Assembly: GCA_025345505.1 (NCBI GenBank)
Contig: JANVCC010000021.1
Location: forward strand, 3,473,111 to 3,537,110
Length of the DNA: 64,000 bases
DNA from: Todiramphus chloris collaris
Taxonomy: Eukaryota > Chordata > Aves > Coraciiformes > Alcedinidae
Direction: 5' to 3'
Shown: positions 9,331-21,800 of the stretch, piece by piece
Layout of the letters: each line of letters starts with the position of its first letter
Numbering within the stretch: position 1 is the first letter of the stretch
Position numbers and translations under genes: made by a program
Notes under the pieces: generated by a model
What the model saw: only the letters and a program-made list of their open reading frames with translations
Database searches by the model: none
Told to the model about the DNA's origin: nothing

Positions 9331-11499
9331 AGTGGCTGCTCTCTGCTTATGCCCTTGCTGTGTTTGTTTTCTCGTGTTAAAATAGGTTCCGACCAGTAAC
9401 GTACAAAAGCCATGGGTGTGAGTAGTATTTCAGCCACAGAAGATAACTATTAAAGCAGCAGATCCTCCTGAAACCCCAGGCTCTGACAAAATATTCAGAT
9501 GGCAAAACCAGCAGCAACAGCTGAGCCTTTGGTTCTGTGTGCCAGGTACTAATCATGGGTCGGAGCTAAAAGACTTTGGAGCTCCTGCAGAAGACCCCAA
9601 AACTGTGATCCCCAGAACTGTTCCTCCCATGCTGCCCTACTGGAAGGCTCCCTAGCCCTTTACTTTTTGATGTAAAGTTCTCACATTATCTATATTGGTG
9701 GCTCCATCTATCACTCAGCCAGCCACTTTCCTCCCAAGGATGAGTGGTATTCCAAGCTGCATGAGTCTGAGTCTTCCTCCACCTCAGGTCCCTGGGAGAA
9801 GGGTATGCAGCACCCTTCACATGTCCAAATACTCACCATAAGGACCGATGTCCTCTCAAAATGCAGCTACCCATTCCTTTTAAATCAGAAGCAGAAGTAG
9901 CTGTGCCTTCCCTTCAGTAAACCAGACTTAGGACAGGATAACTGCCCCAGAATGCTTCAGGATACATGGGAATGTCCATGATGTTGTGATGTGTTATAAC
10001 TGGGCTTCTGAGTTTCCATTTCAGGCCCTTGGCAGGTCAAAGACCCAGTCATTCCCAGGACAAACTCGTTCTTAAGGCTTGCTGGCAGCTTGGGTGGGGG
10101 TGTTTTTCTGGGAACTCAGAGTGGGGGTCCCCTTCTCTGGGCAAGTGTGCTGACCATTGGGCTAGAGTGTGAAAGGAGGTGGGCACGGGCCTCTTTTGCC
10201 TTCTCCTCGGCTGAATGTCTTTGAGGAGAAAGTGCAAGGTCTGCTCAATTCTCTGTGCCCATTTTTAGGGAATGGGGTGTTAGTCCTGAATGGATTTGGG
10301 TCATCACACTCAACTCACTCCTCAGCGTTTGCTGAATGATTCTTTAAGAGAGGCTCAAAAAGAAAATAGAATTAACTATCTAGACACAAATTTCTTGTAA
10401 TGCTAAATGGCTGTGACTCAATCCTAATAATATTTGAAGTACTGATAATTAGATCTGATAAGAATAGATAATATACATTGGATTCTTTTATTTGCTTATA
10501 TTTTAAACAGAACAGGAAAAGCAAAATGAGTAGAGAAGCCAGTGGAGAAATAAAGCAGGATATGAAATGCAAACAGATAAAAAGAGGCTTAATGAAGCGG
10601 AAAGGGAAGTGTTACAGAGGAAAAACTAAGGCAGAGGAGAGCCCCCAAACTCACCAACAGTATTTGGATGCTCCTAGGGAAGTGTTTGCTACAGCTGCCA
10701 ATTTCTTTGGGGTGTTTCTATGACAGTGCCCAGTTTGGTTTATGCGTTCAGGTTTCTGGTAGCTCCAAGATGCTGGCTGGTGAGCATGAGAAACTGAGGC
10801 CCTGGTTGGGATCCCACATCTCACAGCCACGCCGCTTCCCTTGCGTGCCCTACAGAGCCACACCAGCCAACAAGAGTAAAGTCACCCAGGACTCACAGCT
10901 CTGCCACCACCACTGCAAGGGTAACCATGAACTCATTCCAGCAGGGCTAACCTGCAGAAAACACGCTTTCTCTTCCTGCCTGATTGCTTCATAGATGAGA
11001 AAGAAGCGCTGGAAGGTGCTAGGAAGTAGTTCAGTGGTTTTAACTTCTGAAACAAGTGTTTCAGAATACGTTATAGGTTTTTCAGATTCCTCGTTTTCCT
11101 CTCCACTGTGTAACTCTTTTCCAGAGTGTGTTTAGCGGACTGCTTTTCGAGGACGTGGTTTTGCATCCTTCACTGTGCTTGCTGAAGCAGTGATGAAAGG
11201 AGCAAGGCAAGAGCAGAATCTGGGAGCTGGGCAGGAACTCCTCTGCCCTCCTGACTTGCATCCTGTGTTGTTTGCAAGCTGATGCCGGTTTGGCTGGTAT
11301 GAGGAGAGGTTAAGGGCATCTCTCCCGCTGCATGGTACTGGGGTTAAAGCTCTGCTGAGACGGGCTTTGGGCAGGGCCACGCTCACACAGACTCATGACT
11401 TGGGCGAGGAACCTTGGCACGAAACCCCTCCAGGGGCACGAAACCCCCTCGTGGGGTGGGAGGCAGGGAAGGCTGCTTGGCAAGTCCGGGGACGAGCGG
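9331..11499. other. Intergenic, upstream of PDCL3 CpG island
   Basis: About 2.2 kb without a recognisable gene or repeat. AT-rich around 10340-10520. Short open frames on both strands lack domains and splice context. Confidence 0.45.
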
Positions 11500-12310
11500 G
11501 GTACCCACGGCGGCTGCTGGAGGAACTGGTGCCTGTCAGCAGAGGGACAGCGAGCAGCGAGGCCGCTGAACAGGCGGGGAAGGGGAGTTTGCTCCTCCCG
11601 CTCTGCGCTCCAGGGCTCCCGGTGCGGGGCACGGTGCGGGGCACGGTGCGGGATCCCCGCCAGGAGCAGCGCCCGCACCTCCGCGGATGCAGCGGGAGGA
11701 CCTGGAGCTTTTAAAACCCGTCACTGCAGCGGTAGTAAGGGAGAAGAAGAAGGAATAAAAAGCCCCACAACAAGAACTAGAGACCCGTGAACTCATCCAG
11801 CCGAAGCGCCCTGGCACCGCTGCTTTCGCACGGGACCCTCCTCCCCGGGCTCCACCCGCCCTCTCGGCCGGGCTCCGCACAGCCCCGAGCCGCCGGTGCC
11901 GGCCTTATTAGGCTGTGGGGGAAGCGAAAGACAGCCGGGGAAGCGAGAGGCTTTGCGCCCGCCCCGCCGGGGAGTGCCGCCTCCTCCGGCCGCGCCGCGC
12001 ACGCCGGGACGGGACCGGCCCTGCTCCGCTCCGCTCCGGCAGCTGCCAACGCCTGGGCCCCAGCCCGGCCCCGGGCCCCGCCGGCAGGATGCAGGTGAGC
12101 GGCTGGGGATGGGGGGCCTGTGTGCGACCGCTGCTGCGGGGGGAACCCGCCCGGGAGAAGAGCCGGGCTCGGGCAGCGTCCCGGTTACCAGGGGGGGCCC
12201 GGGGGGCCGCCCGCGGGGGGGGGGGGGCGGGGGGGGGGGGGGGAGTCCGGCATCACCCCCCTTGCTGGGGGCAGAGCTGTCTGGCGTGTCGTGGGCTCGT
12301 TATGAAGCTC
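11500..12310. promoter_or_regulatory. CpG island, PDCL3 promoter
   Basis: CpG-dense, GC-rich block that spans the PDCL3 start codon at 12089 and ends in intron 1. Such islands mark constitutive vertebrate promoters. No convincing TATA box is present next to a start site; a weak ATAAAAAG lies near 11755. Short direct repeats of GTGCGGGGCACG sit near 11631-11650. The many long open frames here are a side effect of low stop-codon frequency in GC-rich DNA. Because the H2A genes run leftward, a bidirectional promoter is possible but unproven. Confidence 0.75.
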
Positions 12311-15300
12311 CGTGGCTCGGTTTTGTAGTGGTTTGATTTATTTTTTTATATATATACACCTTTATTTTTTGCATATATATTTTTTTTTTAATATATATAT
12401 ATTTTTTTTTTTTTTCCCCTCAGTACGGTATTTATTTCCCTCCTGTAGTAAGCAGATGGGTGGGTGGGTGTTTCAGGCACTTCACCAGTGTGTTGATAAA
12501 CCACAGTAGATGCTGTGAAATGCTGTGCCGAGGGGAAAAATTACCACAGATAGAGACAAAAAAACCCCCAAACACACACAAAAAAAGACAAACAAACCAA
12601 AAAGTAATCTGGTGTGCTCTTTGCTGTTCTGCTTTGGTTTTCTTCCTTATTTTCTTTGGATTTTATCAGAAGTATTGTGTTTTGTTCTAGAGAAGAGATA
12701 CAGCTTACACTAGACCTGTTCAAGACTGTATAGAGACAAGCCATAGCAAAGCAGTAGCTGTTGTGTTCAGCATTCAAAGCGAACGTAGGTCGTGATAGTA
12801 AGGAAGCAAAACCAGCTTCTGAATGCTTATCACTGATTTTTTTTTTTTTCCCCTCAATTATTTAAAAAAATAAAATGTCTATCTAACTTGTAAAAGCTTC
12901 TACTGAGCTTTTTGACACCATGTGGGTTCCTGTTGGCCTTGTTTTGCAGGATTATTGTGGCTATTTCACAGTAAAATCTCCTTTCAACTTGGAGGAATGG
13001 TCTGGGTGTAGCTTTGGAGCCGATTCTCTAGCAATGGGCTTGTCTGGCAGAGGCTGTACTTGCTTCCCTTGTGTAGTCACGATGACTTGGGTCTACCAAG
13101 GAGGCCTCCCATATATCTAGAATTAGGCCTGCAGGGCTGGTGCCCGAGTGTCTTCTCACCAGTGCTTCCTGATGTGACAACCACTGGTCTGATGGACCAT
13201 TAAACTCTGGAGGTGAGAGCTGTGGCCAGTGTGCTTCCTGGTCACCCAGCTGGTTTCCTCCCCTTTCCTTTCACCTTGTGAGAGCTGCAGTGATGGTTAC
13301 AACACCTCAGACTTTGGCACCCTACCAAGACCTCCTGTGTGTGCTGTGAAGTAGACTAAAATAAAGGTCACTCTTCACAAGACTGGTCTGGAAAGAAGCA
13401 TCAGTACCAGGAGGATCCACAGTGTGACTTTCTGGCACCCTCCAGACAGCAGTTTAGCAGTCTTCTGCAGCTGTTGAAAAACTTGCCTGGGTTAAATTCT
13501 GGGAGTGGTAAAGTTCACCTTGAACGCACATCATCTGTTCCTTGTCCCGTTCTAGGACCCAAACAAAGACACGGAATGGAACGACATCCTGCGCAAGAAA
13601 GGCATCCTTCCTCCAAAGGAAAACCTGGAGGAACAGGAGCGTGCAAAGGAAGAGGAGCAGCTCGCCATCCTTCAGAAGTCTCTTGGTGGGTGATCAGCCA
13701 ACTTGTGCAGCAGGACAAGTCTTGGGATGGCTCCTGGGCTAAGGTTGTCCAAAGAAAGGCCCAGCAGTAATGTTTATGTGCCTATAAAGCAATGTGGCCT
13801 TTCCCAAGACTGTCAGGGGCACCAAAGCTGCTTCTCATACAGGGTGATCATCTGTCAACAGTACCAAACAAATACATTCCTGAACACGTGGGTTCTTCCA
13901 ACACAGGAAAACTTTGTTGTTGTTGTCAGCTCCATATTTTTATAGGAGTGTTTGAAAGCTGAAATAATAACAGTGCAAAGGGAGACTGCCAGGTGAATGT
14001 GCAAGTAAAAGTATCTCATGACATTACTTGTCATGGTTTCCTCCATCCTTCATTGTTTGGGCACCCGTTCTAGTTCAGAGTCTATGACGTTGGTGTCTTT
14101 CCATCTATATGTTTAAAGTGTATAGTAGTTTTTACAAATCCAGTAACAATAGCAATTCAAAAAGGCCATATTTCCTGTAGTTAATCTGTCCTTAAAGTAA
14201 ATAAATTCTGCTGGACTAAAAAAAGCTGATGAGTTTTAATCCTTGAATGACATTTTGCTTGAATTGATGTTTCCTCCATTCTAGTGAAAACTTATGAGGA
14301 CATGACTCTGGAAGAACTAGAAGAGAATGAAGATGAATTTAATGAGGAAGATGAGAAAGCTATTGAAATGTACAGGTCAGAGCAGCATGCAGAATTTGGT
14401 TTTAATGAAAACTGGAGTTTTTTTTTTTTTAATATGCTATTAGATAACTGTTGAAGGGTGTTGTTAGGCCTGATGATAGAAGGAAAATGGGTTGTGCTTC
14501 TGGTCTGTTGTAGAGCTTCTAAGTGCCTTTAATAGGATAACTGGGTTTAAGTTCAGTGTCATTTAGGTCTGCAAAATTATGCTGCAGATAATGTGCATCT
14601 GCTGAGTGCATGGCTGGGGATTCTGAGAGCCTGGAGCATCACCTCCAAGATTTCTCCATTTTTGTGTGAATGGGATTAAGGTGCTGCAGATTTACAACAT
14701 AATTAGTGTTGGTTTGCCATTAGCTCTTTATCTCTACCATCTCATGGTTTGTGTTCTGGGTTTGGTTCTTTTTTTACCATTTAGTTTGGTAGTATATGCA
14801 GAAGAAATGTCTCCTGAGGGTAGAAAGAAAAATAATTTCATGAAACACATTTTTCTTCTTGCATGTTGGTGTCTTTTAGCTTGTGATGCAAATGCAAGAG
14901 CATCTGTTGACTGTGTCAACTTGTGTATTCTGGTCTGGGGTTTGAAGAAGGTTGTGATGTGCTTCTGAAGTCTAGGTTTCAGCCTGCTCCTGTAAGTGTT
15001 GTTCTGTCAAAAATGCACCTATTTTCAAGATTTCTTTCCCATTCCTTTTTATTCAGGCAGCAAAGGTTAGCAGAAATGAAAGCAGCTCAAATAAAGAATA
15101 AATTTGGGGAAGTTTTGGAGATTTCGGGAAAAGATTACGTTCAAGAGGTTACGAAAGCTGGAAAAGGTATATGGGTAGTCCTGCACCTCTACAAACAAGG
15201 GTAAGAATTTGTTTTTAACCTTTAAACCTTTCCCTGTCAATAGCTGAAAATATTCTAGACAAATGTGTTGCTGTGAAATTGTGGAAATTAAGGAACTGAT

Positions 15301-18300
15301 TCTGGAGTTCTAAGAAAGAAAAAATGGAAGCGGTGATCCTGCTACTGTTGACTCAAGACTGCTGAGTTTAGCTCTAAAACAACGTTGCCAGCAAGTGACT
15401 TTTTATAGAATCATGAAGGTTGGAAAAGACCTTCAAGACCATCAATTTCAACCACCTACCCAACATTATCATGACCAGTAAGCCATGTCTTGAAGTACCA
15501 CGTCTATGTGTTTTTTGAACCCCTCCAGGGATGGTGACTCCACTCCCTCCCAGGCAGCCTATTCCATTGCCCAGCCACTCTCAGTATAGAATTTTTTCCT
15601 CAGTTCCAATCTAAACCTCCCCTGGTGCAGCTTAAGCCCATTTCCTCTCATCCTATCACTGGGTGCTTGAACAGACCAACACCCACCTCACTACAGCTTC
15701 CTTTCAGGCAGCTGTAGAGAGCTAAAAGGTCTCCCCTCAGCCTCCTCCAAGCTAAACAATCCCAGTTTCCTGAGCTGCTCCTCATAAGACATGTTCACCA
15801 GACCCCTCACCAGCTTCGTTGCCCTTCTCTGGATCTGCTCAAGCACCTCTTTGTCTTTCTTACAGCAGAGTGTGACCTGTACCATACAGCTACCACAGAG
15901 GTAGCTGCTGCCCCTGAGATACCCAAGCTTTGGAAATTATTCTGGATAAAGTGCCAGGGGGCTGTGCATTAATTAGAAGGGTCTCTGTGTGTCTTTAGCC
16001 TTGTTTCTAACAGGCATCAAATGGGAGTAAATAAGGTTTCCAGTCTGGTCAGCATGATGGAGAAACTTGTCAAAAGGGTCTGATAAGTTGCTAGAATTTT
16101 CTGGAAAGGGTTACAGGTGCTTGGTTCTGTTCATTGTCTCGAGTGGCCTCACAGGTTTTCATTGTCACTTGTGTACATTCTCCCAGGAGCTTCTTTTCTT
16201 TCTATTTTCCCCTTGTTTGTGCAATTTCTATGTATCATATCTTCATAAAACAAATTCTGTGTATGATGGAGGGGAAGGTTGTATTGCTAATACCTTAAAA
16301 CAAAAAAGCCCACCAAAACCTCTGGTGTTGCTGACTTCCTGTGGCTGGAATATTGGACAACAAAAAATATTCAGAAGTTGTTTCTGGTACATTTATCTTT
16401 CCATAAATGCTACTTAATTGAGCTGATATTTTTTTGACCCTTTTTTTTCTGGAACAGATTACTCTCTCTGTTGTCATTTTATTTTACGTCCCCCCCCCAC
16501 CCCCCCCCTTATGTGTGTCTGTTACTTTTCTTCACAGAATTCCACTCTGTGCCTTAATAAATCAACATATGAGCGGCCTTGCAAGGAAGTTCAGAGATGT
16601 GAAATTCATCAAAGCCATCTCTACCACCTGCATTCCCAACTATCCCGATAAGAACCTGCCTACGATATTCATCTACCTGGAGGGAGACATCAAAGCTCAG
16701 TTCATTGGGCCTTTGGTGTTTGGTGGCATGAACCTGACAAGGGATGGTGAGTGTATCTCTGGTCTTTTCCAAAGGAAAAGCAAAACTGGGAATGAGAGAA
16801 ATGAGGCTTAGGAGGAGAAATGTACTAAAATCAGATTATTTTTTTAAAATATCTTATTGTTTTCTACATCCAACAACATGATATTAAGGCTATCTTGTAC
16901 AATCTGTGAGTGGCCAAGCAGACCAACATACAGATCTTAGTCTCACATTTGTGCAAGTATTCACACCCTGTGTTGAGTGAAACAAACTTTCTTGACTGTA
17001 TTAAAAGCTAAATAGTACCCACGCACGTTCTCTGGGGCTCAGGTACAACCTGAATGACTCTCCTTGCCCCCAGTTACTTGATAACTGGTGCTTGCCCCTT
17101 GTATCATAGGGCTTCTTGGTTCATGTCCAAGCCGATGGCATGTCTTTGTACCTGATGCACAGGGTGATGTACCCAATGAGATCATCATCATCCTTTAAAG
17201 ACAGCCTGTCCCTCTGTCCAAATGGGGCTGCTAGCCTGAAATTGGGCTGCTTCCTTTTCCTCTTGCCATCTCCTAGAGCTGACTGCACATCAAACCCCTC
17301 CCTCAGTGGTTCAGGCTGCACAGGGCAGAACAAGGAGAGGCTGTTACCTTTCCTGGAGGTGACAGTTTTCCCTAGACCTGTTTCTGCTTGCCTGTCTGAG
17401 TAGGCTGGGGCATGCAGCCTCACCAGAATGATGTGCTTCAGGAGATGAGGGTGGTGATGCAGGTCTCGCAGAGCAATATAGCTCTTTGGTGAGAGCTGCA
17501 GGAGGTGTTTGGTCAGGGATGGGAATCTACAGCAGTGCTTAAAAGACTGAGGTCAGCAGTGAAGAAGGCTCATCTTGGAAAGCAAATGTGACTCAGATGT
17601 AACCTAGTGGATTTTACTTGAGTTAAAAGGATACTCATCAGCTTTCCGGGTAGGTGTATTGGTCCAGATGCCTCCAGGCTTTTCCAGGGTCAGACTTCAA
17701 GGGCATCATTATCTGAAGTGAAGCACAGTTAAGCAGCATTTCAAGGTCCCTGCTGAAGGATGTCACTGCCTACACTAGGACAGAATGCAAAATCAGTTCT
17801 ACTAAAACCCTGAAGTTTACAGGGTATCTTGAGTGTGCTCTGTAGAAAATGCTCCCCTGCCTTGGACAGTTAGAAGGGGGGAAGCTCACCCACGAGGTGG
17901 CTGATTTGAGAACAGCTAACTAACTACAGCAGCTGCCTAATTATGCACTGAAGTGAGCAGTGGTAGCAGAACTTCCAGTTAGCTTTCTCCCATTTTTTTT
18001 AGCACCTAAATAATTGATTTTGAGGTGATGCAAAGGTAACTGAGCCAACTTAATTCATTCATCACAGAAAGCCGGGCACGGAAATTCTGCACTTCTCTTT
18101 CATTTCTTCCTTCTCCCCTAAGCCCCAGTGACTTCAATTGGAGATAAAAGAAAGTGTGAGGTTGTATTCATTACTCTGTAATATCTGAAGGAAATTAGAT
18201 TTAATGATAGGCTTACCAGCAGGGCTAGAAGGAAGGTTTCAACTGAATGTGTTGTACTGACTTTCTACCGCTTCTGGGAAGCAATCCAATTTGGGTCTAT

Positions 18301-19156
18301 GTGGTAATATGCCTACTACTGATGGTGGAGGCTCCCTTGATGTCTTGCTAAGGAACTAATAATCAGTGCATGGCATAGTGGGGAAGGGGTGAACAGGCTC
18401 TACAGAGTACATCCCTGAAAAATTCCTGTGATTCGGATGTGTAAATGGAATTGCTACAGTTTGGGGGGGGGGGTTTTGCCCCTCAGCAAATCTATTCCCC
18501 ACCTCTTCTGGTTGGGATGAACTTGGTATCTGATGGAAGTGGCTGTAGCACGTGAGCAGTGCTCGACTCCTTCCCCAGTGACAGATGAGCAAACCTGTCT
18601 TCTGCCCTTACCTGGTTACAAAGAGGTGGAATTTAATTTTCGCTGGGAGAGTTGCCTCTAAAGCCACTGCTCTGTATCAGTCTCCTCTTCTGCAGTCTTG
18701 GTTGTAAAGGGAGCAGGGAGGCACTGGGGATGCCACCCGTGGGCTGCAGAGCAGCACCCTGAGCTCTGCACCCTGGGCTGAAACCTGTGCCAGCACGAGT
18801 GGCTCTGAAGAGGGGGGCTCGGGTGGAATGGGTGCAGGAGACAGGGCAGGGGCTGGGGTCTGGAAGTGAAAGAGGAGGGGAGGAATAAAGCAGGGCCCTG
18901 GTTTTGGTGGTGGTGATGGCAAGGTGATAAGAGAAGTCAGCTGGGGAAGCAAGGGTGGGCTTTTTCCAGTTTGCTCCTCTGCATTCATGTCTCTCTTGCT
19001 TTGCTCTACACAGAACTGGAGTGGAAGATTTCGGAGTCGGGTGCCATCAAGACAGACCTGGAGGAGAACCCCAGGAAACAGATCCAGGACCAGCTCATGT
19101 CCTCAATCAGGGCATGCATCCCAGCCAGCGGGGAGAGTGATTCAGAGGATGACTAA
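12089..19156 (+). CDS. PDCL3: Phosducin-like 3 (PDCL3), six coding exons
   Basis: Phosducin-family protein with a thioredoxin-like fold. The family acts in the cytosol as a co-chaperone of the CCT/TRiC chaperonin, and PDCL3 is also reported to stabilise VEGFR2. Coding exons are 12089-12094, 13556-13685, 14285-14375, 15057-15200, 16538-16746 and 19014-19156. All introns are GT-AG, phases join cleanly, and the total is 723 bases, 240 residues plus stop (about one longer than human). Recognisable segments in order: [20 protein letters not shown] in exon 2; an acidic run with [16 protein letters not shown] in exon 3; [19 protein letters not shown] in exon 4; [20 protein letters not shown] and [15 protein letters not shown] of the thioredoxin-like domain in exon 5; and an acidic C-terminus SDSEDD in exon 6. 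Exon 1 codes only Met-Gln; its ATG has A at -3 and lies in the CpG island. No break or missing region was seen. Mature mRNA ends were not determined. Confidence 0.97.
12185..12245 (+). repeat. Long G-runs at start of PDCL3 intron 1
   Basis: Several runs of 5 to 15 consecutive G separated by single or few bases, beginning about 90 bases after the exon 1 donor. This is a strong G-quadruplex-forming pattern on the coding strand, and its exact length may be unreliable in any assembly. Confidence 0.85.
12340..12419. repeat. T-rich and TA low-complexity tract
   Basis: Alternating TATATA and poly(T) runs in PDCL3 intron 1, directly after the G-rich block, making a sharp change in base composition. 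Confidence 0.85.
15405..15885 (-). mobile_element. CR1 LINE 3' fragment in PDCL3 intron 4 (antisense)
   Basis: Begins on plus with ATAGAATCATGAAGGTTGG, the reversed CR1 3' end. On the minus strand it decodes to CR1 ORF2 tail pieces: [19 protein letters not shown] and [18 protein letters not shown]. It lies antisense to PDCL3, within intron 4 (15201-16537), more than 600 bases from exon 5, so it should not disturb splicing. Confidence 0.9.
16490..16509 (+). repeat. C-homopolymer tract near exon 5 acceptor
   Basis: Two runs of eight or more C, separated by one A, about 28 bases before the AG of the exon 5 acceptor (16536-16537). It can serve as part of the polypyrimidine tract; poly(C)-binding proteins are known to use such tracts. 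Confidence 0.8.
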
Positions 19157-21800
19157 GTCCTGCAAAGGCACAGAGATTGATACAGAACACTTGCAGGTGG
19201 TGTTCCCACCTAGGGCACTGGAGGTGCTCATCAGATCTCGGTGAGCCCCAGAGGAGTAGTATTTCAAGAAAGCTGTTTAGAAACTAATTTAAAAAAAAAA
19301 AAAAGGACAAAAAACCCCAATACTTTATTGCAGCTCTACTTAACATCCCAAAAGACATTTTATATTACAAAACCTGAGTAAATCTTACTCAGTTTTAAAA
19401 TATAAACATTCAGTAGAAGCAGAGATCTCGTGGTGTTATTTTTCTTAGTAAATGGATGACTTCTTTACAAATTCTGAAATATGAAGCGGCCCTAAGTGCA
19501 CTGTTTTTGACAAGCCTAGCTTGTGTAAATCAAATCTAAATAGCTGGTCTTGAAAAACTGGTTAAAACACTTCATTGGGCCTTCTCTTAGCCCATCGTGT
19601 GTAGATATCCAACAGCTTGGATTGTGTGGAGAGCTAGGGGAGGTGATCCATGATGGGGCTGCTGCTGAAGGTGGCATGTGTTCCATTGTTGAGGTGTGCT
19701 GGCTGGAGGGCCAGTACCTGCCTGTGATCTGGGACCCCAGACCTCTTGGAAAAGGGCCTTGGTGATGTCCAGCATCTTGAACCCTCTGAGTCCAGAATGC
19801 CCTTTCATTTAGCAGCAGTTATTTTGCCTTTCACAGGGGCTGAGCTTCCTGCACCACTTTATCTGCTAATAATTAGGAAAGAAAATTCAAGGTGGTGGTG
19901 CTTGAGTGTTAAACTGGTGACTTCTTTCACAAAATCCGTAATGCTGTTGCCAAATGGGGAGGGAAAAATTCAGTTTGAAGACCTGACATCGTTCTATATT
20001 AAAGCCTTCTGGCTTCTGGGTACACTAATAATAACTGAGGTCTTAGAATGAACTGAAATACCACCTTAATTATAGATCTGCTGACACTCAGAGCTGCCTG
20101 CTTAGTTTGAGTTGGATTTAGTGTCCACCTACACTTCCAATTTGTCTGCACTTGGGCTAACAAGCTCCAAGAGCTTTTGCTAACAAGGCTGCCCCAAGGA
20201 CATTTTGTTACATTGCTGATGGTTTCTGTGGGTGGATGGTACAGAATGCAACACTCAATAAGCAGTAATTTTAATTTTTTTTTAGTTTTGTCTTAGTTCA
20301 TGGCAACTTTTAAGCATCTTCCCAGCACTCTGTCTCCCCAGTCAAATCGGTGTGTAGTTCAAACAACAGACTGTTCCTTAAACTTCAGGTGAAATTGTAA
20401 GATCCCAAGGGAGAGCTTCCTCTTTGAGCGCTGAGTGGTGATTTGAGTGTCACTTGGGTGTCCTTTATTTTCTCTTCTGTAGGTTTTGGTAAAATAGGTA
20501 AAATATTAACATTGTGCAAGTGAGCCAAGTGCAGCAGAATACAAGCTGGTAAATCCTGAATGCTGTTATTGCACATAGCACCACACTCCTCTTGACACTG
20601 AACTATCCAAAGTTCTATCAGTACTTACCTACAACTTCTTACAGTCTAGGAATGCAACTCTTTCTCCCCATGGAAACCTGCACTTGCATATTTTGCTTAC
20701 CTTTTGCTTGTCCTCATTTAACTGGAGTGGATTCTGAGCATGTGGACTGGGTTGTCTTTGGAGGAAACTAGAGGAGCAGTTGCTGAGCTGTCTGGGTTGG
20801 TGATGCAGACACAGCTGCCATACTCATCTCAACTGGTTTTTAATTTAAAGTTCGTCAAACCTTTGGGGAAGGGGAGGTGGAATCCACAAGACATCTTCTA
20901 TCATTACTGTGACAACTTCAATTTGAAATCTAATTTTTGAAATCTAAGAAGGCGGCAATGCTTTGGTTACTTAACTTCTATTATTCCCTCTTCCATTGTC
21001 TCCAGTGCCTCTATGGAGGTAGAGTAGCAATAATATTGCAGCTGCTCTGTTAATGACTCATGGACAGTAGCAGGGAAGGAGTTCAAAGCAGGATCACCAC
21101 TGCATTTGGGTGGAGTTGCTGAGGGCTCTGTCCTGTGGCATCTTGGAAACATCTAGAGATGAAGACTCCTGAAATTGGCCCATGCTCTTTGGGACATCCC
21201 TCTGCTCTTTGGGACATCCCTCTGCTCTTTGGGACATCCCTCTGCTCTTTGCATGCTGCACAGGCAATAAGACCTTGAGTCAGTGTACCTACAGATAGAG
21301 GAGTCTGGTATGCAGAGCTTGATCCAAAGCTTGTTCAGTCAGGAGAACTGGTGTTTTGAACACACAGACATCCCTAGGGTACTAACTAGACCTGCTATAG
21401 CTAATCAACAGACAAAGCTGAAGGGCAGAGTGCATCTTCTGCCTGCACCACATCACCTTGCAAGGACCTTAGCCAGTGGCTTCCAGCTTCTAGAAGGGGG
21501 ATGCTCAAGCCCTCTACTCAAGAAACTCTGCATGTCTTCCTCAAAAGCTTCCTGCTTGCTCCTATCCACACTGGCATGGTGATTCTTGTTCCCTAATCTT
21601 CAAAGTAAGCTATTTTAGATGGGATGGTATCCCCTCGCCAGAAGGGCTCATGCTTGATGAATGATGTGCTGCCTTGTTGCTCATTTGAGCTCCTCAAGTG
21701 GAAGTCAGAATTGAAGTGAATTGATGATGTTTTTGGCATGTGGTGTAATAAACCCTTGGATAAAGGTCTTAAAATAAAACCACAGCTGCCTTCCCCGTTT
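19157..21800 (+). other. Candidate PDCL3 3' UTR and downstream
   Basis: Follows the PDCL3 stop codon. An A-tract lies at about 19291-19304. Possible poly(A) signals on the plus strand are ATTAAA at 19998-20003 and AATAAA at 21747-21752 and 21773-21778. Which is used cannot be told from sequence. No separate gene is seen. Confidence 0.4.
21183..21250. repeat. 20-bp tandem repeat, 3.4 copies
   Basis: The unit TGCTCTTTGGGACATCCCTC occurs three times in perfect succession, plus eight bases of a fourth copy. Perfect identity indicates recent expansion, so it may differ in copy number between individuals. Confidence 0.95.

Noticed and set aside
11310-12336. Several long open frames on both strands in the CpG island
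   Set aside because: GC-rich DNA has few stop codons; the products are Ala/Pro/Arg/Gly-rich with no domain, and they overlap the PDCL3 promoter and exon 1.
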